Source: JAJTZA01 sp041744075
GTDB taxonomy: Bacteria > Verrucomicrobiota > Verrucomicrobiia > Chthoniobacterales > Terrimicrobiaceae
Assembly: GCA_041744075.1 (NCBI GenBank)
Contig: JBGTLQ010000014.1
Location: 5,454 to 69,453, forward strand
Direction of reading: 5' to 3'
DNA length: 64,000 bases
In this document: piece after piece, positions 41,936 to 52,018 of the stretch
Layout of the letters: each line of letters starts with the position of its first letter
Position numbering within the stretch: the first letter of the stretch is position 1
Notes under the pieces: generated by a model
Databases searched by the model: none
Seen by the model: only the letters and a program-made list of their open reading frames with translations
What the model was told of the DNA's origin: nothing
Position numbers and translations under genes: made by a program

Positions 41936-42799
41936 ATGAAAAAAATTCGTATCACCCACGAGACGCAATACAACTACAACCAACCTGTCACCTTTGGGCT
42001 CCACCGCGCCTTGATGCGACCGCGTGAGGGGCACGACGTGCATATTGACCGCGGGCGTTTGGTCATCGAACCCAAGGCCTCGGTCCGGTGGGTGCGTGAC
42101 CTCGATGCCAATTCCGTGGCAAAAATCACCTTCACCGAGCCAGCCGAGAAACTGCGCATCCTCAGCGAGGTCGATGTGGATCTTTATGATGAGCAGTTGG
42201 TGGAGTGCCATGTGGATGAGCGAGCTCGCTTATTCCCTTTCCAATACCCATTCAACGAGCACCTCGCGTTGGTTCCCTACCGGCTGCCGAGTTTTCCCCA
42301 GGATGGACCCGCTCTTTGGCATTGGCTTCGTGACCTCTACCAACCAGGTCAACTCATCGATACGCTGGAACTTTTGAGAAATCTGAACACCCGCATTTTT
42401 GAGGCCTTTCAATATTCACGTCGTGAAGATCCCGGCGTACAGACTCCCAGCGAAACGATTTCACTCGGAAGTGGATCCTGCCGCGATTATGCGGTTCTGA
42501 TGATGGAGGCGGCACGGCATTGGGGGCTCGCTGCACAATTTGTGACCGGCTACGTGCAAATGGGAGAGGGTCAACATGGGGCGACACACGCATGGACAGA
42601 AATTTACATCCCCGGAGCCGGTTGGAAGGGATATGACCCCACAAACAACAAACTTGCCGGAGATGAACATATTTCGGTGGGGGTGGCACCCCATCACGCC
42701 CAAGCTTCTCCTCTCTCCGGTTCTTGGTCGGGACCAGCGGATGCTTTCGAAAGCATGAACGTCTCAGTGCAAGTTGTCGCCCTTGACTCTGGGAAATAA
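41936..42799 (+). CDS. Transglutaminase-like protein
   Basis: 287 residues. The opening MKKIRITHETQYNYNQPVTF is the bacterial transglutaminase N-terminal domain. GSGSCRDYAVLMMEAARHWG holds the catalytic Cys and GATHAWTEIYIPGAGWKGYD the His and Asp. Such cytoplasmic proteins are predicted cysteine proteases or transferases of uncertain role. The frame is open upstream, but only the ATG at 41936 gives the family N-terminus. Confidence 0.9.
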   Translation: MKKIRITHETQYNYNQPVTFGLHRALMRPREGHDVHIDRGRLVIEPKASVRWVRDLDANSVAKITFTEPAEKLRILSEVDVDLYDEQLVECHVDERARLFPFQYPFNEHLALVPYRLPSFPQDGPALWHWLRDLYQPGQLIDTLELLRNLNTRIFEAFQYSRREDPGVQTPSETISLGSGSCRDYAVLMMEAARHWGLAAQFVTGYVQMGEGQHGATHAWTEIYIPGAGWKGYDPTNNKLAGDEHISVGVAPHHAQASPLSGSWSGPADAFESMNVSVQVVALDSGK

Positions 42800-42824
42800 T
42801 TTGCAAAACCGAACCACTCACGGC

Positions 42825-44495
42825 ATGAAATTTTCTATTCTCCTTTGCCTTGTTGCCATCAGCCTTTCGGCCTGCTCAACCGTTCAAACCCGCATTACTC
42901 CGACGGACCGTGCATCTCAGAAGGCGCTGGCCAAAATCCAAAAAACTCAGCCCACATCAGCCTCCGAATGGTTTGAGCGCGGACGCCAAAAGGCGATGGA
43001 TGAATCTCTCCGATTGGCCGCGTTTGTGGAAGCCGCCCGGCTGGCTCTGCCCGGGGCTCTGAAGGGAGTTCCTTCGGATGTCACTGTCTATGATGCCGCC
43101 GTGCGAGAGGTCGTAGAGCTTTTGCAGAAAAAACAATTCGCCTCCCAACGCCTGAATGAGGTCCCCGGCTTGACGTCCCTCAGCGTGAAAAAGTCAGGAA
43201 CCGGGCTTTTTGATCCCGTCACCGCAGAGGAATTGATCCCATCCTCACAGATTCAAATACGCGGGTTCCTGGAGCGGACCACGCGAGCTGGCTTCGGCGT
43301 TCCATACACCGCATGGATGAGCAAGGATGCTCCAGCGCTTTCGTCACAACCGGGAATTCCACCATCCGGGATGGGGTGGGCCATCACCGCGCTGCTGACG
43401 TTTTCCGGCTCTGAAGCTCATCTGCAATTTGTCCAAGCCATTGATCACGAAACTTGGACGGTCGAAAGGCGCAAGGTTCCCATTGCTGCTGATTTTTCCG
43501 CGCCGCTGGCCGTCGTGCTAAGCCGCGGGAAAAACCGTGCCATCGATATCAGAGCCATGTTTCACTCAGACAGACTTGTTGACTCCGCCGCCCTCCTTCA
43601 ATTTCAACCTTATGATCCCCAAAAGATTCCGGTGGTCTTTGTGCATGGGCTGCTCTCGCGACCCGAAGCCTGGGCTCAAGCCCTCAACCTACTTCTGGCC
43701 GACCCACAGATCCGCCATCACTACCAATTCTGGTTCTTTCTCTATCCCACTGGTCTTCCCGTCTGGAAATCCACGGCACTTCTCCGCAACGAGCTTATGC
43801 GGTATGATGCGGCCCTGAACCGAACTGCGAGCAGCCGCCTCTTGACGGAAAAAGTGCTTGTGGGTCACAGCATGGGGGGATTGATCTCCAGCCTGCTAGT
43901 ACGGCAGGCCGGGGAGAAATGGTGGAACCAATTTTTCGAACGTTCCATCGACGATTTGGAACTCGAACCTGAGGCTTTGGCTGCTGTCAAAGATATGGTT
44001 TTTTTCACGCCCCGGGGAGATGTGAATCGTGTGGTGTTCATGGCGACCCCCCACCGTGGCAGCCCGCTGGCTCTCAGATCGTTTGCCAGCTTCTTCGCAA
44101 ACCTGATCCGCCTGCCAATCTCTCCCCTAAGAGATAACAGTTCCAAGATACTGAGTGCCTTAAGGGAAGATGCACGCGAAGCCTTCCGGCTCCCATCAAA
44201 CAGCGTCCGTATCCTTCGTGCAGATTCGCCGCTCCTGCTCTCCATCCTACACCTTCCCCTCGCCCATCCCATCCCACTGCACACCGTCATTGGCGACCGC
44301 GGACTTCCAGGACCCATCGAACTCAGCTCCGACGGGATCGTGCCCTACTGGAGTTCACACCTGCCAGATGCCGTTTCCGAAAAAGTGGTCCCCTCTGGTC
44401 ACGGAGTGAATGAAAACCCCGAAGGCATTAAGGAACTCGGCCGAATCCTCAGACAAAACCTAAAGCAAAGAAAAGGGCGAGCCTTGCTCAATTAG
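42825..44495 (+). CDS. Alpha/beta-hydrolase lipoprotein, lipase-like
   Basis: 556 residues. MKFSILLCLVAISLSACSTV is a lipoprotein signal with lipobox LSAC. The C-terminal half is an alpha/beta hydrolase: VVFVHGLLSRPEAWAQAL (oxyanion region), LVGHSMGGLISSLL (nucleophile elbow GHSMG), SSDGIVPYWSS (Asp) and PSGHGVNENPE (His). The N-terminal 250 residues are an unrecognised domain. Probably an envelope-anchored esterase. Short spacing after the transglutaminase-like gene suggests cotranscription. Confidence 0.85.
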   Translation: MKFSILLCLVAISLSACSTVQTRITPTDRASQKALAKIQKTQPTSASEWFERGRQKAMDESLRLAAFVEAARLALPGALKGVPSDVTVYDAAVREVVELLQKKQFASQRLNEVPGLTSLSVKKSGTGLFDPVTAEELIPSSQIQIRGFLERTTRAGFGVPYTAWMSKDAPALSSQPGIPPSGMGWAITALLTFSGSEAHLQFVQAIDHETWTVERRKVPIAADFSAPLAVVLSRGKNRAIDIRAMFHSDRLVDSAALLQFQPYDPQKIPVVFVHGLLSRPEAWAQALNLLLADPQIRHHYQFWFFLYPTGLPVWKSTALLRNELMRYDAALNRTASSRLLTEKVLVGHSMGGLISSLLVRQAGEKWWNQFFERSIDDLELEPEALAAVKDMVFFTPRGDVNRVVFMATPHRGSPLALRSFASFFANLIRLPISPLRDNSSKILSALREDAREAFRLPSNSVRILRADSPLLLSILHLPLAHPIPLHTVIGDRGLPGPIELSSDGIVPYWSSHLPDAVSEKVVPSGHGVNENPEGIKELGRILRQNLKQRKGRALLN

Positions 44496-44720
44496 CCACC
44501 ACACCCAACAGGCACCTGGACACGTGTGCAATCACGACTCCACCAGCTTCTGCCGTCGGATTGCCCCCACGCAGTAGGCAACTGCAAAGAAATCTGCGGC
44601 CACGTCTTTATTAAATCAGCTCGGAGTGCCCCTCCCGCGCTTTGAGTTCTACCGTTTACGCGCAACAGCTGTACCGTACAAACGGGTATAGGAGTGGCAC
44701 CTTTTTTAGTGTTCTTTCGA

Positions 44721-46619
44721 TCATGGGGTGTCGATGAAGGCGCGGTGCCAGAGTTCGAGGATGACGAGGGACATCACTTGCTTGAGGTGGATAAACTCGC
44801 GGTTTTCCATTTTTTCGAGGAGGTTCCGAATATAGGCAGGTTCGAAGTATCCTCGTTTTCGGATTTGGTCCTCGTTGAGGGTTTCGTGGATGAGGGCTCG
44901 GATGGGGGGGTGGTTGAAGAAAAATTCCATGGGCAGGAAGAAAGGAATTTTTTTACGGTTGGTGACCTGCGGGGGGAGCAATTTTTTGGCGAGGCGGCGT
45001 TCGATGATTTTGTCGTGGAAGCCATTATTTTTGAGGTGGGGGGGAATCCGAAACGCGTGTTCAATGAGGCGGTGATCCAGAAAGGGGAGGCGCACTTCTA
45101 GGGAATGGGCCATTGCATTTTTGTCCTGACGGATCAGACACCAATCTTGCAGCCATTCGTCCCATTGGAGTTTCAGGAGTCGGTCAAGGAATGGCCCATC
45201 CTGATCGCGAACGGAAGGAATCCATGATTCGGTCGCGAGGTGCTTGAAGGCGGGTGTGTAGAGAGCACTCCGGGCTTCACGGGGCCACAGCGTTTTTAGG
45301 GCGATGTAGTTGGCGAAGAGGTTTCTCTCACGATAGGAGCCCATAAAATCAACCAGTCTCGCCTTGCCCTCATTCCCCAGTTTTGCAGGAAAGACAAAAA
45401 AGCGGTTAAGGAAATCCACAGGCAGCGCACGCAAAGCCGGCATGGCGGCAGACTTGTGGAGGAATCCTGGCACCAGTTGGTGATAGGTCTCGGCGAGTTG
45501 GATGACATTATGAAACGAATAACCTCCAAAAATTTCGTCAGCTCCCTCCCCGCTGATGATAACCTTAAGGTCTTTGGAGGCGGCCTCGGCAAGTTTGTAG
45601 AATGCGATGATGAGGGCATCTCCGACAGGTCGATCCATTTGCCGGATCACTTTGGGAAGGAGGTCGAAGTCGGCGGGGGCGCACTGAACCTCCTGATGCT
45701 TGGTGCCGAGGAGTTTGGCTGTCTGCGCGGCGGCGTGGGTTTCGTCGCCCGGAGAATTGAAGCCAATCGAGTAAGTGTTCACTTGGCTGGAGTGGTCGGT
45801 CATTAACGCGACAAGAAGTGAGGAATCCACTCCAGAGCTGAGATATCCACCGACTGGAACATCGCTCCGCATGGTGAGTTTCACCGCATCACGGAGCAGA
45901 GATTCGGTTTGTTCAAAAATCTCCTCCTCGCTGACATAGGGGCCCTCATGGAGGGCTATGTCCCAATATCGCCATTGCCGAAACTGCCCGTCTGGAGTGA
46001 GTTCTGCCGCATGACCCGCAGGAAGAGTAGAAATTCCCTCAAACATGGTTTGCGGCTCCGGCACATACCGGAGCGCGAGGTAGGGATCAATGGCAGCGAG
46101 GTTGCAGGCCCGCGGCACTCGGCGGCATTGGAGGATGGCTTTGACCTCTGACGCAAAAACAAAAACGCCATTCCGATGGAAAAAATAAAACGGCTTCTGT
46201 CCGCAGCGGTCCCTCACAAAAAACGTCGTCCCTCGCCGGAGGTCATGCAGGGCAAAGGCAAACATGCCATTCAGGTGAGAAACACAATCTTTTCCCCATT
46301 CCTCAAACCCATGCACGATCACCTCCGTGTCGGAGTTGGTGATGAAGGTGTGGCCCTTTTCGATGAGCTCCGCCCGAAGCTCCTGATAATTATAGATCTC
46401 CCCATTAAAACAAACCGCCAGAGAACGGTCTTCATTGTAAATGGGCTGTGCTCCGCCGGAGAGGTCGATGATCGACAAACGCCGCATCCCCATAAAAAAC
46501 CGATGATCAGGATCCTGGAGGAATCCTTCGCCGTCAGGACCCCGATGAACCAACGAATGTCCCATCTTTGGAAGCAGGTCCTGCTCAGCGAACCCCGCAA
46601 ATCCAAAGATGCCGCACAT
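44721..46619 (-). CDS. asnB: Asparagine synthase (glutamine-hydrolysing)
   Basis: 632 residues. Cys2 is the glutaminase nucleophile (MCGIFGFAGFAEQD) and NGEIYNYQELRAELIEKGH belongs to the same N-terminal domain. LSSGVDSSLLVALMTDHSSQ is the PP-loop of the synthetase domain, SGEGADEIFGGYSFHN the second block, and LEVRLPFLDHRLIEHAFRIP the C-terminal signature. It makes asparagine from aspartate, glutamine and ATP, or amidates a glycan or peptide precursor in some pathways. It follows the ResB gene directly (start adjacent to its stop) but no functional link is clear. Confidence 0.95.
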   Translation of the reverse strand: MCGIFGFAGFAEQDLLPKMGHSLVHRGPDGEGFLQDPDHRFFMGMRRLSIIDLSGGAQPIYNEDRSLAVCFNGEIYNYQELRAELIEKGHTFITNSDTEVIVHGFEEWGKDCVSHLNGMFAFALHDLRRGTTFFVRDRCGQKPFYFFHRNGVFVFASEVKAILQCRRVPRACNLAAIDPYLALRYVPEPQTMFEGISTLPAGHAAELTPDGQFRQWRYWDIALHEGPYVSEEEIFEQTESLLRDAVKLTMRSDVPVGGYLSSGVDSSLLVALMTDHSSQVNTYSIGFNSPGDETHAAAQTAKLLGTKHQEVQCAPADFDLLPKVIRQMDRPVGDALIIAFYKLAEAASKDLKVIISGEGADEIFGGYSFHNVIQLAETYHQLVPGFLHKSAAMPALRALPVDFLNRFFVFPAKLGNEGKARLVDFMGSYRERNLFANYIALKTLWPREARSALYTPAFKHLATESWIPSVRDQDGPFLDRLLKLQWDEWLQDWCLIRQDKNAMAHSLEVRLPFLDHRLIEHAFRIPPHLKNNGFHDKIIERRLAKKLLPPQVTNRKKIPFFLPMEFFFNHPPIRALIHETLNEDQIRKRGYFEPAYIRNLLEKMENREFIHLKQVMSLVILELWHRAFIDTP

Positions 46620-48434
46620 TCAGCTTTTGGGCTTTCCGTAGAATTGGATGGCGATTCCCAAACAGATCATGAGGGACCCAAACCATTTGAGCAGCCAACC
46701 CGGATCGTACAGAACTTGCAGGGTCGTTTGTGTCAGGTCTCTCGGATTCCACTCAGCCTGGGAAAACTTGTAATTGATGCCCGTAAAATTCGCGGCAAGC
46801 GTGCCGGGAAAACTCGCCGGACTGTTCATCTGGGCGACACCGGTTTTGGTTTCCCCGGTCTTGGAATCCCGAAACTCCACGGTCGCCAGAAAGTTGGATG
46901 GCGTGTCGGTGCCCTCATCACGTGGCACGTCGAATCTCACCAATCGGATGGAAAACGGCAGCGGACGAGTTTCCAGTCCGTAACCAATACGGACCACGCT
47001 TTTCCCGTCTGTAAGGGACGTGATTTCGCCGGATTCCACCCAGCGCTCGGGACCGCGCTGACCGTCAGGGCCTTCCAGCCTGGCGAGGAAGCCGGGAGTC
47101 GGCTCAGAATCGCCCGAAACGACTTCACCCGGCTTGACTTCGTTGGCGATTACCGAGGCTGAAGAAACGCCCAGGACTTCGACCTCCCAATCCGCCCAGC
47201 CCAATGAAAAACGATCTCCAGTTTTGAACGATCCTGACGCATACGGAATTCCCGCACGTACCAAGCGGTAGTTAGCAGAGTCACCGGCCACCTCGGCCTC
47301 AAAGGAAGGCTTGGGGTCAGCATCCACTGGTTGTGTGGCGATGCGAACAAGCGCGGCCGGGTTGTTGGGGTTTTGCGAAAGTGTGGAAGGCCGACCGTCC
47401 ACCATGGCGAAGTCCGGCCAATAGTCTTCAACGGTGACCGTGGCCCCAGCCTCGGCCACAGATTTTTTCATAATTTCCTCCCGCGAATACGTCGCGCCAT
47501 TTCCTTCCGCATTAAAAATGCTCAGCCGTGAACCATCCTCGCTCAATCGCAGGGTGACCGCAGATTTTTCACGACCACCATCCGAGACAGGCTCAAATTT
47601 TGCAAACACCATTCGAGTTTCCAGAGGCCCTTGTGGGGAAGCGGGGGGCAATTCTTTGAGGAGCTTGAGTGACGCCATGCCAAAAAAGTCGTGGGTGGGG
47701 GTCGTGGACAAATGAAGCGGCACGTCAAGCGTCTGGGAGGCCATCTTGCTCGATAGCCGAAGCAAAACCCCCTGTGCCGCATCGGCTGTGGTCGATGGCA
47801 CAAGCAAGGGCACTTTGATGAGGCTTGGCGAATAGTCGTCAGCCACAATTTTGAGGTCCATGCCCGGCACGGGAAAAACACGTGGACGTTTGGCCGAGGG
47901 TTTGGCGAGGTCCGCATCAAAAGGTTTGATGTAAAGGAAACTGTCGGCGGGGCTTTCGAGTTGGATGATGCTGCGGCTTGTGGTGACGCGGGTTGTTGGT
48001 GGCGCATCCATCCTGAGTGTGACATTGCCTTCAAATCCTGTGTGAAGGCCAATCATGGCACCAATAAGTAGAGTGATAATTCCGTAATGGGTGACAATAA
48101 ACCCAAGGTGCTTGCGCTCCCACGGCCATCGGGTGATTGTTACCGCGAGCAGGTTCACGCAGAGGACAATTAACCAAACGATAAACCACGGGGCTTTGTA
48201 AATATAAGCTTGAGCCACTTTTGCGCTGAAGCCGGATTCGGCAAATGTGGCAATCGCGCAGGCAATCGCAATCGTGGCGAGGAGAAAGAGCGCCAACTGA
48301 AGCGATCCCAGCCAGTGAATGATTTGCCAAACGGGTGATCTCCGGCAGCGCTCCTCGACCATGCGGCGACGTTCGGCACCGGTCATGGTTTTGGCAGCGG
48401 GCTTGGGATCAGGTGGGGCTGTGGTTGTACTCAT
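46620..48434 (-). CDS. resB: ResB-family cytochrome c biogenesis protein
   Basis: 604 residues. Membrane helices at about 42-62 (LALFLLATIAIACAIATF), 83-103 (WFIVWLIVLCVNLLAVTI) and 113-133 (FIVTHYGIITLLIGAMIGL), then a large periplasmic domain and a C-terminal helix (WLLKWFGSLMICLGIAIQF). This is the ResB/CcsB pattern. ResB with ResC delivers heme to apocytochrome c. No ResC-like gene is visible in the window. It overlaps the copper-ATPase gene upstream by 4 bp, which fits a joint role in respiratory complex assembly. Confidence 0.88.
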   Translation of the reverse strand: MSTTTAPPDPKPAAKTMTGAERRRMVEERCRRSPVWQIIHWLGSLQLALFLLATIAIACAIATFAESGFSAKVAQAYIYKAPWFIVWLIVLCVNLLAVTITRWPWERKHLGFIVTHYGIITLLIGAMIGLHTGFEGNVTLRMDAPPTTRVTTSRSIIQLESPADSFLYIKPFDADLAKPSAKRPRVFPVPGMDLKIVADDYSPSLIKVPLLVPSTTADAAQGVLLRLSSKMASQTLDVPLHLSTTPTHDFFGMASLKLLKELPPASPQGPLETRMVFAKFEPVSDGGREKSAVTLRLSEDGSRLSIFNAEGNGATYSREEIMKKSVAEAGATVTVEDYWPDFAMVDGRPSTLSQNPNNPAALVRIATQPVDADPKPSFEAEVAGDSANYRLVRAGIPYASGSFKTGDRFSLGWADWEVEVLGVSSASVIANEVKPGEVVSGDSEPTPGFLARLEGPDGQRGPERWVESGEITSLTDGKSVVRIGYGLETRPLPFSIRLVRFDVPRDEGTDTPSNFLATVEFRDSKTGETKTGVAQMNSPASFPGTLAANFTGINYKFSQAEWNPRDLTQTTLQVLYDPGWLLKWFGSLMICLGIAIQFYGKPKS

Positions 48435-50983
48435 TCAGAAGGTTTACGTATCAGACGGCAGGCAAGGATCATTCCAAGCATCATCCCAAAAAGCATGGCC
48501 CCATATCCCGCAAAAAAATTCATCTGCGGGTTGGTGGTTGGGAGATTGGCAGCGAGGAGCATCGCGGCCTCCATGCCAAGCAGCATTCCCAGAAGTCCAG
48601 CCCCCCAGCAGATCCAACGACGGCTGCCAACACCAAGGGCCACCATCGGCATTGAAGCGGCGATCATCGAAACATCCATCCAGTTCAGTTTAGCAAAGAG
48701 ACCAAAACCCATCGTCGAGTCCGGACAATTACAAAGGCAAACCCCATCACGCACGACTTGGTCAAAACCCGCATCTGCCCACCAGCCCACCAACATCAAC
48801 AACCCACCCACCGAAAGCATCAGTGCCAAATTTCCCGCTTCCAAGGTCAGCGGGCGCAAGGAAATCAGAGCAAAAAGCCCCAGCCCTGCCGCAGCAAAAA
48901 GCAGGATGATCCCTGTCGAAATGGACCCCGAAAAATTTCCCAGCCAAGACAAGGCCACACCTTGAAGGAGCATCGCAACGGCCACACTGGGAGCCAACCA
49001 GCCAGTGTTTTGAAAACGTGGCAGGACCGACTTGAGTGGGGCTTGCTTTTGGGTTTCGGGTTTTGCTTCACGCAGGGCGCGCCATGTGACCGTGAAACTT
49101 GAAGCCAACATAATCAGAGCAGCAGCCACCGGATGCAAAAAGCCCAGAGCCGCAAGCGTGATGCCCACCGAATTGTAAGCAGCTGCAAAAAGCAGATTCC
49201 CACGAATGGTGAGAACCGCCCGCCGGGCGTCAGCGATGGCCACAGGCAAAATACTGAGATGAGAACCCGCCAACTCGGCGTCAGCAGATTCACGAGCCAT
49301 GAGAGTGCCCCCTTGAATGGCCACCGCGGCATGGGCCTCGTGCATGGCAGCGGAGTCATTGATCCCATCACCCACAAAAAGTACCCGCCTGCCCGCTGTC
49401 TCGATCTCGCGAACCAGTCCCGCCTTGGCCTCCGGGGACATTCCGGCGTCAACACCAGAAAGCCCGTGTTGCATGGCTGCTTCCGCCGAGTCTCCTGTCA
49501 TAACCCGGCAGGTCAGGCCCATCTCTTCAAGTTGCTGCATGGCCTCCATGGCCCCGGACCGAAGCGTTTCCCTCAATGTCGCCACCGCGGCAGGAATGCC
49601 ATCCACGGTAAGATACAAACGGTGTGTGGAAGGAAGAACGCCGGCCAAAGCGAAAAACGCCCGCTCGGCATCCTTGCGATTTTCGCGTCCCACAACAGAA
49701 AGATTGCCAATGCGCAGGCACTGATCCCCCACCCACCCTTCGATCCCGGCTCCGGGCAGGATGCGGACATTTCTGACTGACCCAGATGCCTTCGAAAAGG
49801 CTCGAAAGGCATGGGCCACGGGGTGATCACTTGACGCTTCCAAGGAAGCCGCCATGGCCTTCAGTTCGGAACGCTCAAACCCGGTGGCCGCCACAAAATC
49901 CACCACCTCCATGGCCTCCTCGCCCAAGGTGCCGGTTTTATCAAAAACCACGGTGTCAATTTTCGCCAATTTTTCGACGAGATCCGAATTTCGTGAAACG
50001 AGCCCCTTCTTGGCGAATGCCGCCAGTGCGGACCAAATGGCCACGGGCGTTGCAATGCCCATCGCGCAGGGACAGGCCACCAAGATCACAGCAAGCGCAT
50101 GAAAAAGCCCCTCCAACCAAGAAACTTGCCAAGTCCAAAACGCAAAGGTCAAAGCCGCAATCACAATCACCACAGGAAGGAACCATGACGCCAACCGATC
50201 CGCTTCCCGTTGAAGGCGGGAGGGACGCGACCGTGCCTCGTCCAAAGCCGCCAAGAGACGATCCAACCCGCGCCCCGCTCCACTGCTTTGAACCTCGATC
50301 TGAAGAGCACCATCCATGGCATGACTGCCAGCCTTAACCTCATCCCCCACCCGCTTCACCACTGGAAATGGCTCGCCCGTGAGAGCGGATTCCCGGACAA
50401 AGGCTGCTCCTTCCGTGACAATCCCATCCACGGTGATCGCCCCCCCAACTGACACATTCACAATGTCGCCATTGGTCACCGAGGTCACGGGCACGGATTC
50501 AAAATCTCCGTCAGCACCAACCCGTTCACACATCGAAAATTCGCGCCCCAAATTGCCCGCCGCATCCAACGCTTCGCGTCGGCGATTGTCGGTGAGCAAC
50601 CCGCCAAAAGTGTGGATGGCGAGCAAGATCGCCACGATTTCGTAATACACATGACCCACACCCGTCAGCGTGCAATGCAACGACGCTCCGAAGGCGGCAA
50701 CAATCCCGAGCAAAAAGAGCTGATCAAAAACAATCCGCCCCTGCCTGAGGGCATTCCATGAACTCCGAACGATGGGGCCGCCTGCCAGGAAGAACACAAC
50801 CAACGCCGAGACCGCCAAGGCCCCATGGAGAATCCATCGCGCCGTCCCGGAAGGAGGCGAAATATTGATCGCCAGCCCAAAAATCATCGACTGGGCTGCC
50901 ACGACCGAGGCAATGCCAAGTTTCGCCCATGCCCCCGCAGGCACGGCGTCCTCAACACTTTCACATGAACAACAAGATCCCAT
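48431..50983 (-). CDS. Copper-type P1B ATPase with extra C-terminal membrane module
   Basis: 850 residues from the ATG at 50983; the frame extends upstream but MGSCCSCESVEDAV is the likely start. It has the metal-ATPase hallmarks: CPC in VACPCAMG (304-306), DKTGTLGEE (348), SDHPVA (385), GDGIND (538) and the usual membrane helices. Instead of an HMA metal-binding domain it has only CCSC at the N-terminus. After the normal end (about 640) come some 210 residues with about six more membrane helices, including VCLCNCPDSTMGFG and NWMDVSMIAASMPM. The neighbour ResB suggests a CcoI-like role in cytochrome oxidase assembly. Role of the extension unknown. Confidence 0.88.
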   Translation of the reverse strand: MGSCCSCESVEDAVPAGAWAKLGIASVVAAQSMIFGLAINISPPSGTARWILHGALAVSALVVFFLAGGPIVRSSWNALRQGRIVFDQLFLLGIVAAFGASLHCTLTGVGHVYYEIVAILLAIHTFGGLLTDNRRREALDAAGNLGREFSMCERVGADGDFESVPVTSVTNGDIVNVSVGGAITVDGIVTEGAAFVRESALTGEPFPVVKRVGDEVKAGSHAMDGALQIEVQSSGAGRGLDRLLAALDEARSRPSRLQREADRLASWFLPVVIVIAALTFAFWTWQVSWLEGLFHALAVILVACPCAMGIATPVAIWSALAAFAKKGLVSRNSDLVEKLAKIDTVVFDKTGTLGEEAMEVVDFVAATGFERSELKAMAASLEASSDHPVAHAFRAFSKASGSVRNVRILPGAGIEGWVGDQCLRIGNLSVVGRENRKDAERAFFALAGVLPSTHRLYLTVDGIPAAVATLRETLRSGAMEAMQQLEEMGLTCRVMTGDSAEAAMQHGLSGVDAGMSPEAKAGLVREIETAGRRVLFVGDGINDSAAMHEAHAAVAIQGGTLMARESADAELAGSHLSILPVAIADARRAVLTIRGNLLFAAAYNSVGITLAALGFLHPVAAALIMLASSFTVTWRALREAKPETQKQAPLKSVLPRFQNTGWLAPSVAVAMLLQGVALSWLGNFSGSISTGIILLFAAAGLGLFALISLRPLTLEAGNLALMLSVGGLLMLVGWWADAGFDQVVRDGVCLCNCPDSTMGFGLFAKLNWMDVSMIAASMPMVALGVGSRRWICWGAGLLGMLLGMEAAMLLAANLPTTNPQMNFFAGYGAMLFGMMLGMILACRLIRKPSE

Positions 50984-51124
50984 CGAAACATCCACTGTGA
51001 CATGACGCCACCAATTCTCAAAAGAGAATCCTGCGGAAATGCAGATCCGCGAGGCCTTTCCAACCTCCAGCAAATCCTTGATATTTGGGTTGACAAATCT
51101 AGAAATCAAACATTTGATTATTGG

Positions 51125-52018
51125 ATGAGAATATGTTGCCCCCCTTGTTTTTCTGTCATTGGATTCTCGGTTGCGTTGTGTGTGCTGACGGGTGAGTTGA
51201 GAGCAGCAGACACGACAGCGACAATCGCGGAGGTTTCGGAATCAACCCCGAAAGCGAGGCCCTTTGATCGGGCTGCTGCGCCGGAGATCAAGAGTCTGAG
51301 CGAGGGTGGGTTCCAAGAAACGCCGGAGTTTGAGGACGATTTTGCGCCGGGGTGGGAGGAGAGTCAGAGCACTTGGCGGGTGGCGACGTGGAAGCAAAAT
51401 GGAACACAGATGTCGCCAGAAAGAAGTCGTACGGACGACAAGGGCCACCTTGTTCAGACGGTTCTTGCGGGGGAACCGTTTCTGGGAGGATCGGTGCAAA
51501 CCAATCGGGAGTTTGGTTATGGGCGTTGGATTGCTCGGGTGAAGCCGTCATCAGTTCCGGGCGTGCTCAACAGCATCTTCACCAAGGATTGGGATAATCT
51601 GAAGACGCCCGGCGACGAACACGACGGCAAAAAAGCGGAGGTCGATTTTGAATTTGTCACACACACCTTTGGCGAAGGCCGTGGGGAAGTGCATTTGGCG
51701 ATTCATTTGAAGGATCACACGCCCTTGTGGCATTTGGATATTCCTCTCGATTTTGATCCCTCGCAGGACTTTCACGAATGGGGCTTCGACATTCTGCCGG
51801 ACCGCGTCGTGTGGCATGTGGACGGCAAGGTTGTTCACACATGGGAATACACCGATGAGCATTTTGTGGATCCCGATTACGAATTCTTTTTTAACTCTTG
51901 GACCAGAGCCAAATGGTTGAAAGGCCCTCCCACTGAGGATGCCGACTATCTGATCGATTGGGTCAAATTTTACCCCTACAAGGGCGAACTGGCTGGCCCC
52001 GCCTCGACCATGGAATGA
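51125..52018 (+). CDS. Secreted GH16-like glycoside hydrolase
   Basis: 297 residues with a signal peptide (CFSVIGFSVALCVLTGELRA). FEDDFAPGWEESQSTWRVAT, YGRWIARVKPSSVPGVLNSI and KKAEVDFEFV fit the family 16 jelly roll; EVDFE is the catalytic ExDxE motif. HEWGFDILPDRVVWHVDGKV and the C-terminal NSWTRAKWLKG are family-like. It probably hydrolyses or transfers beta-1,3/1,4-glucan, agarose-type or related polymers. Its stop overlaps the next gene (ATGA). Confidence 0.85.
   Translation: MRICCPPCFSVIGFSVALCVLTGELRAADTTATIAEVSESTPKARPFDRAAAPEIKSLSEGGFQETPEFEDDFAPGWEESQSTWRVATWKQNGTQMSPERSRTDDKGHLVQTVLAGEPFLGGSVQTNREFGYGRWIARVKPSSVPGVLNSIFTKDWDNLKTPGDEHDGKKAEVDFEFVTHTFGEGRGEVHLAIHLKDHTPLWHLDIPLDFDPSQDFHEWGFDILPDRVVWHVDGKVVHTWEYTDEHFVDPDYEFFFNSWTRAKWLKGPPTEDADYLIDWVKFYPYKGELAGPASTME

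Noticed and set aside
44496..44720. Possible gene remnant on the minus strand between the lipase and asnB
   Set aside because: A short open reading stretch exists, but there is no start codon and no family I can name.
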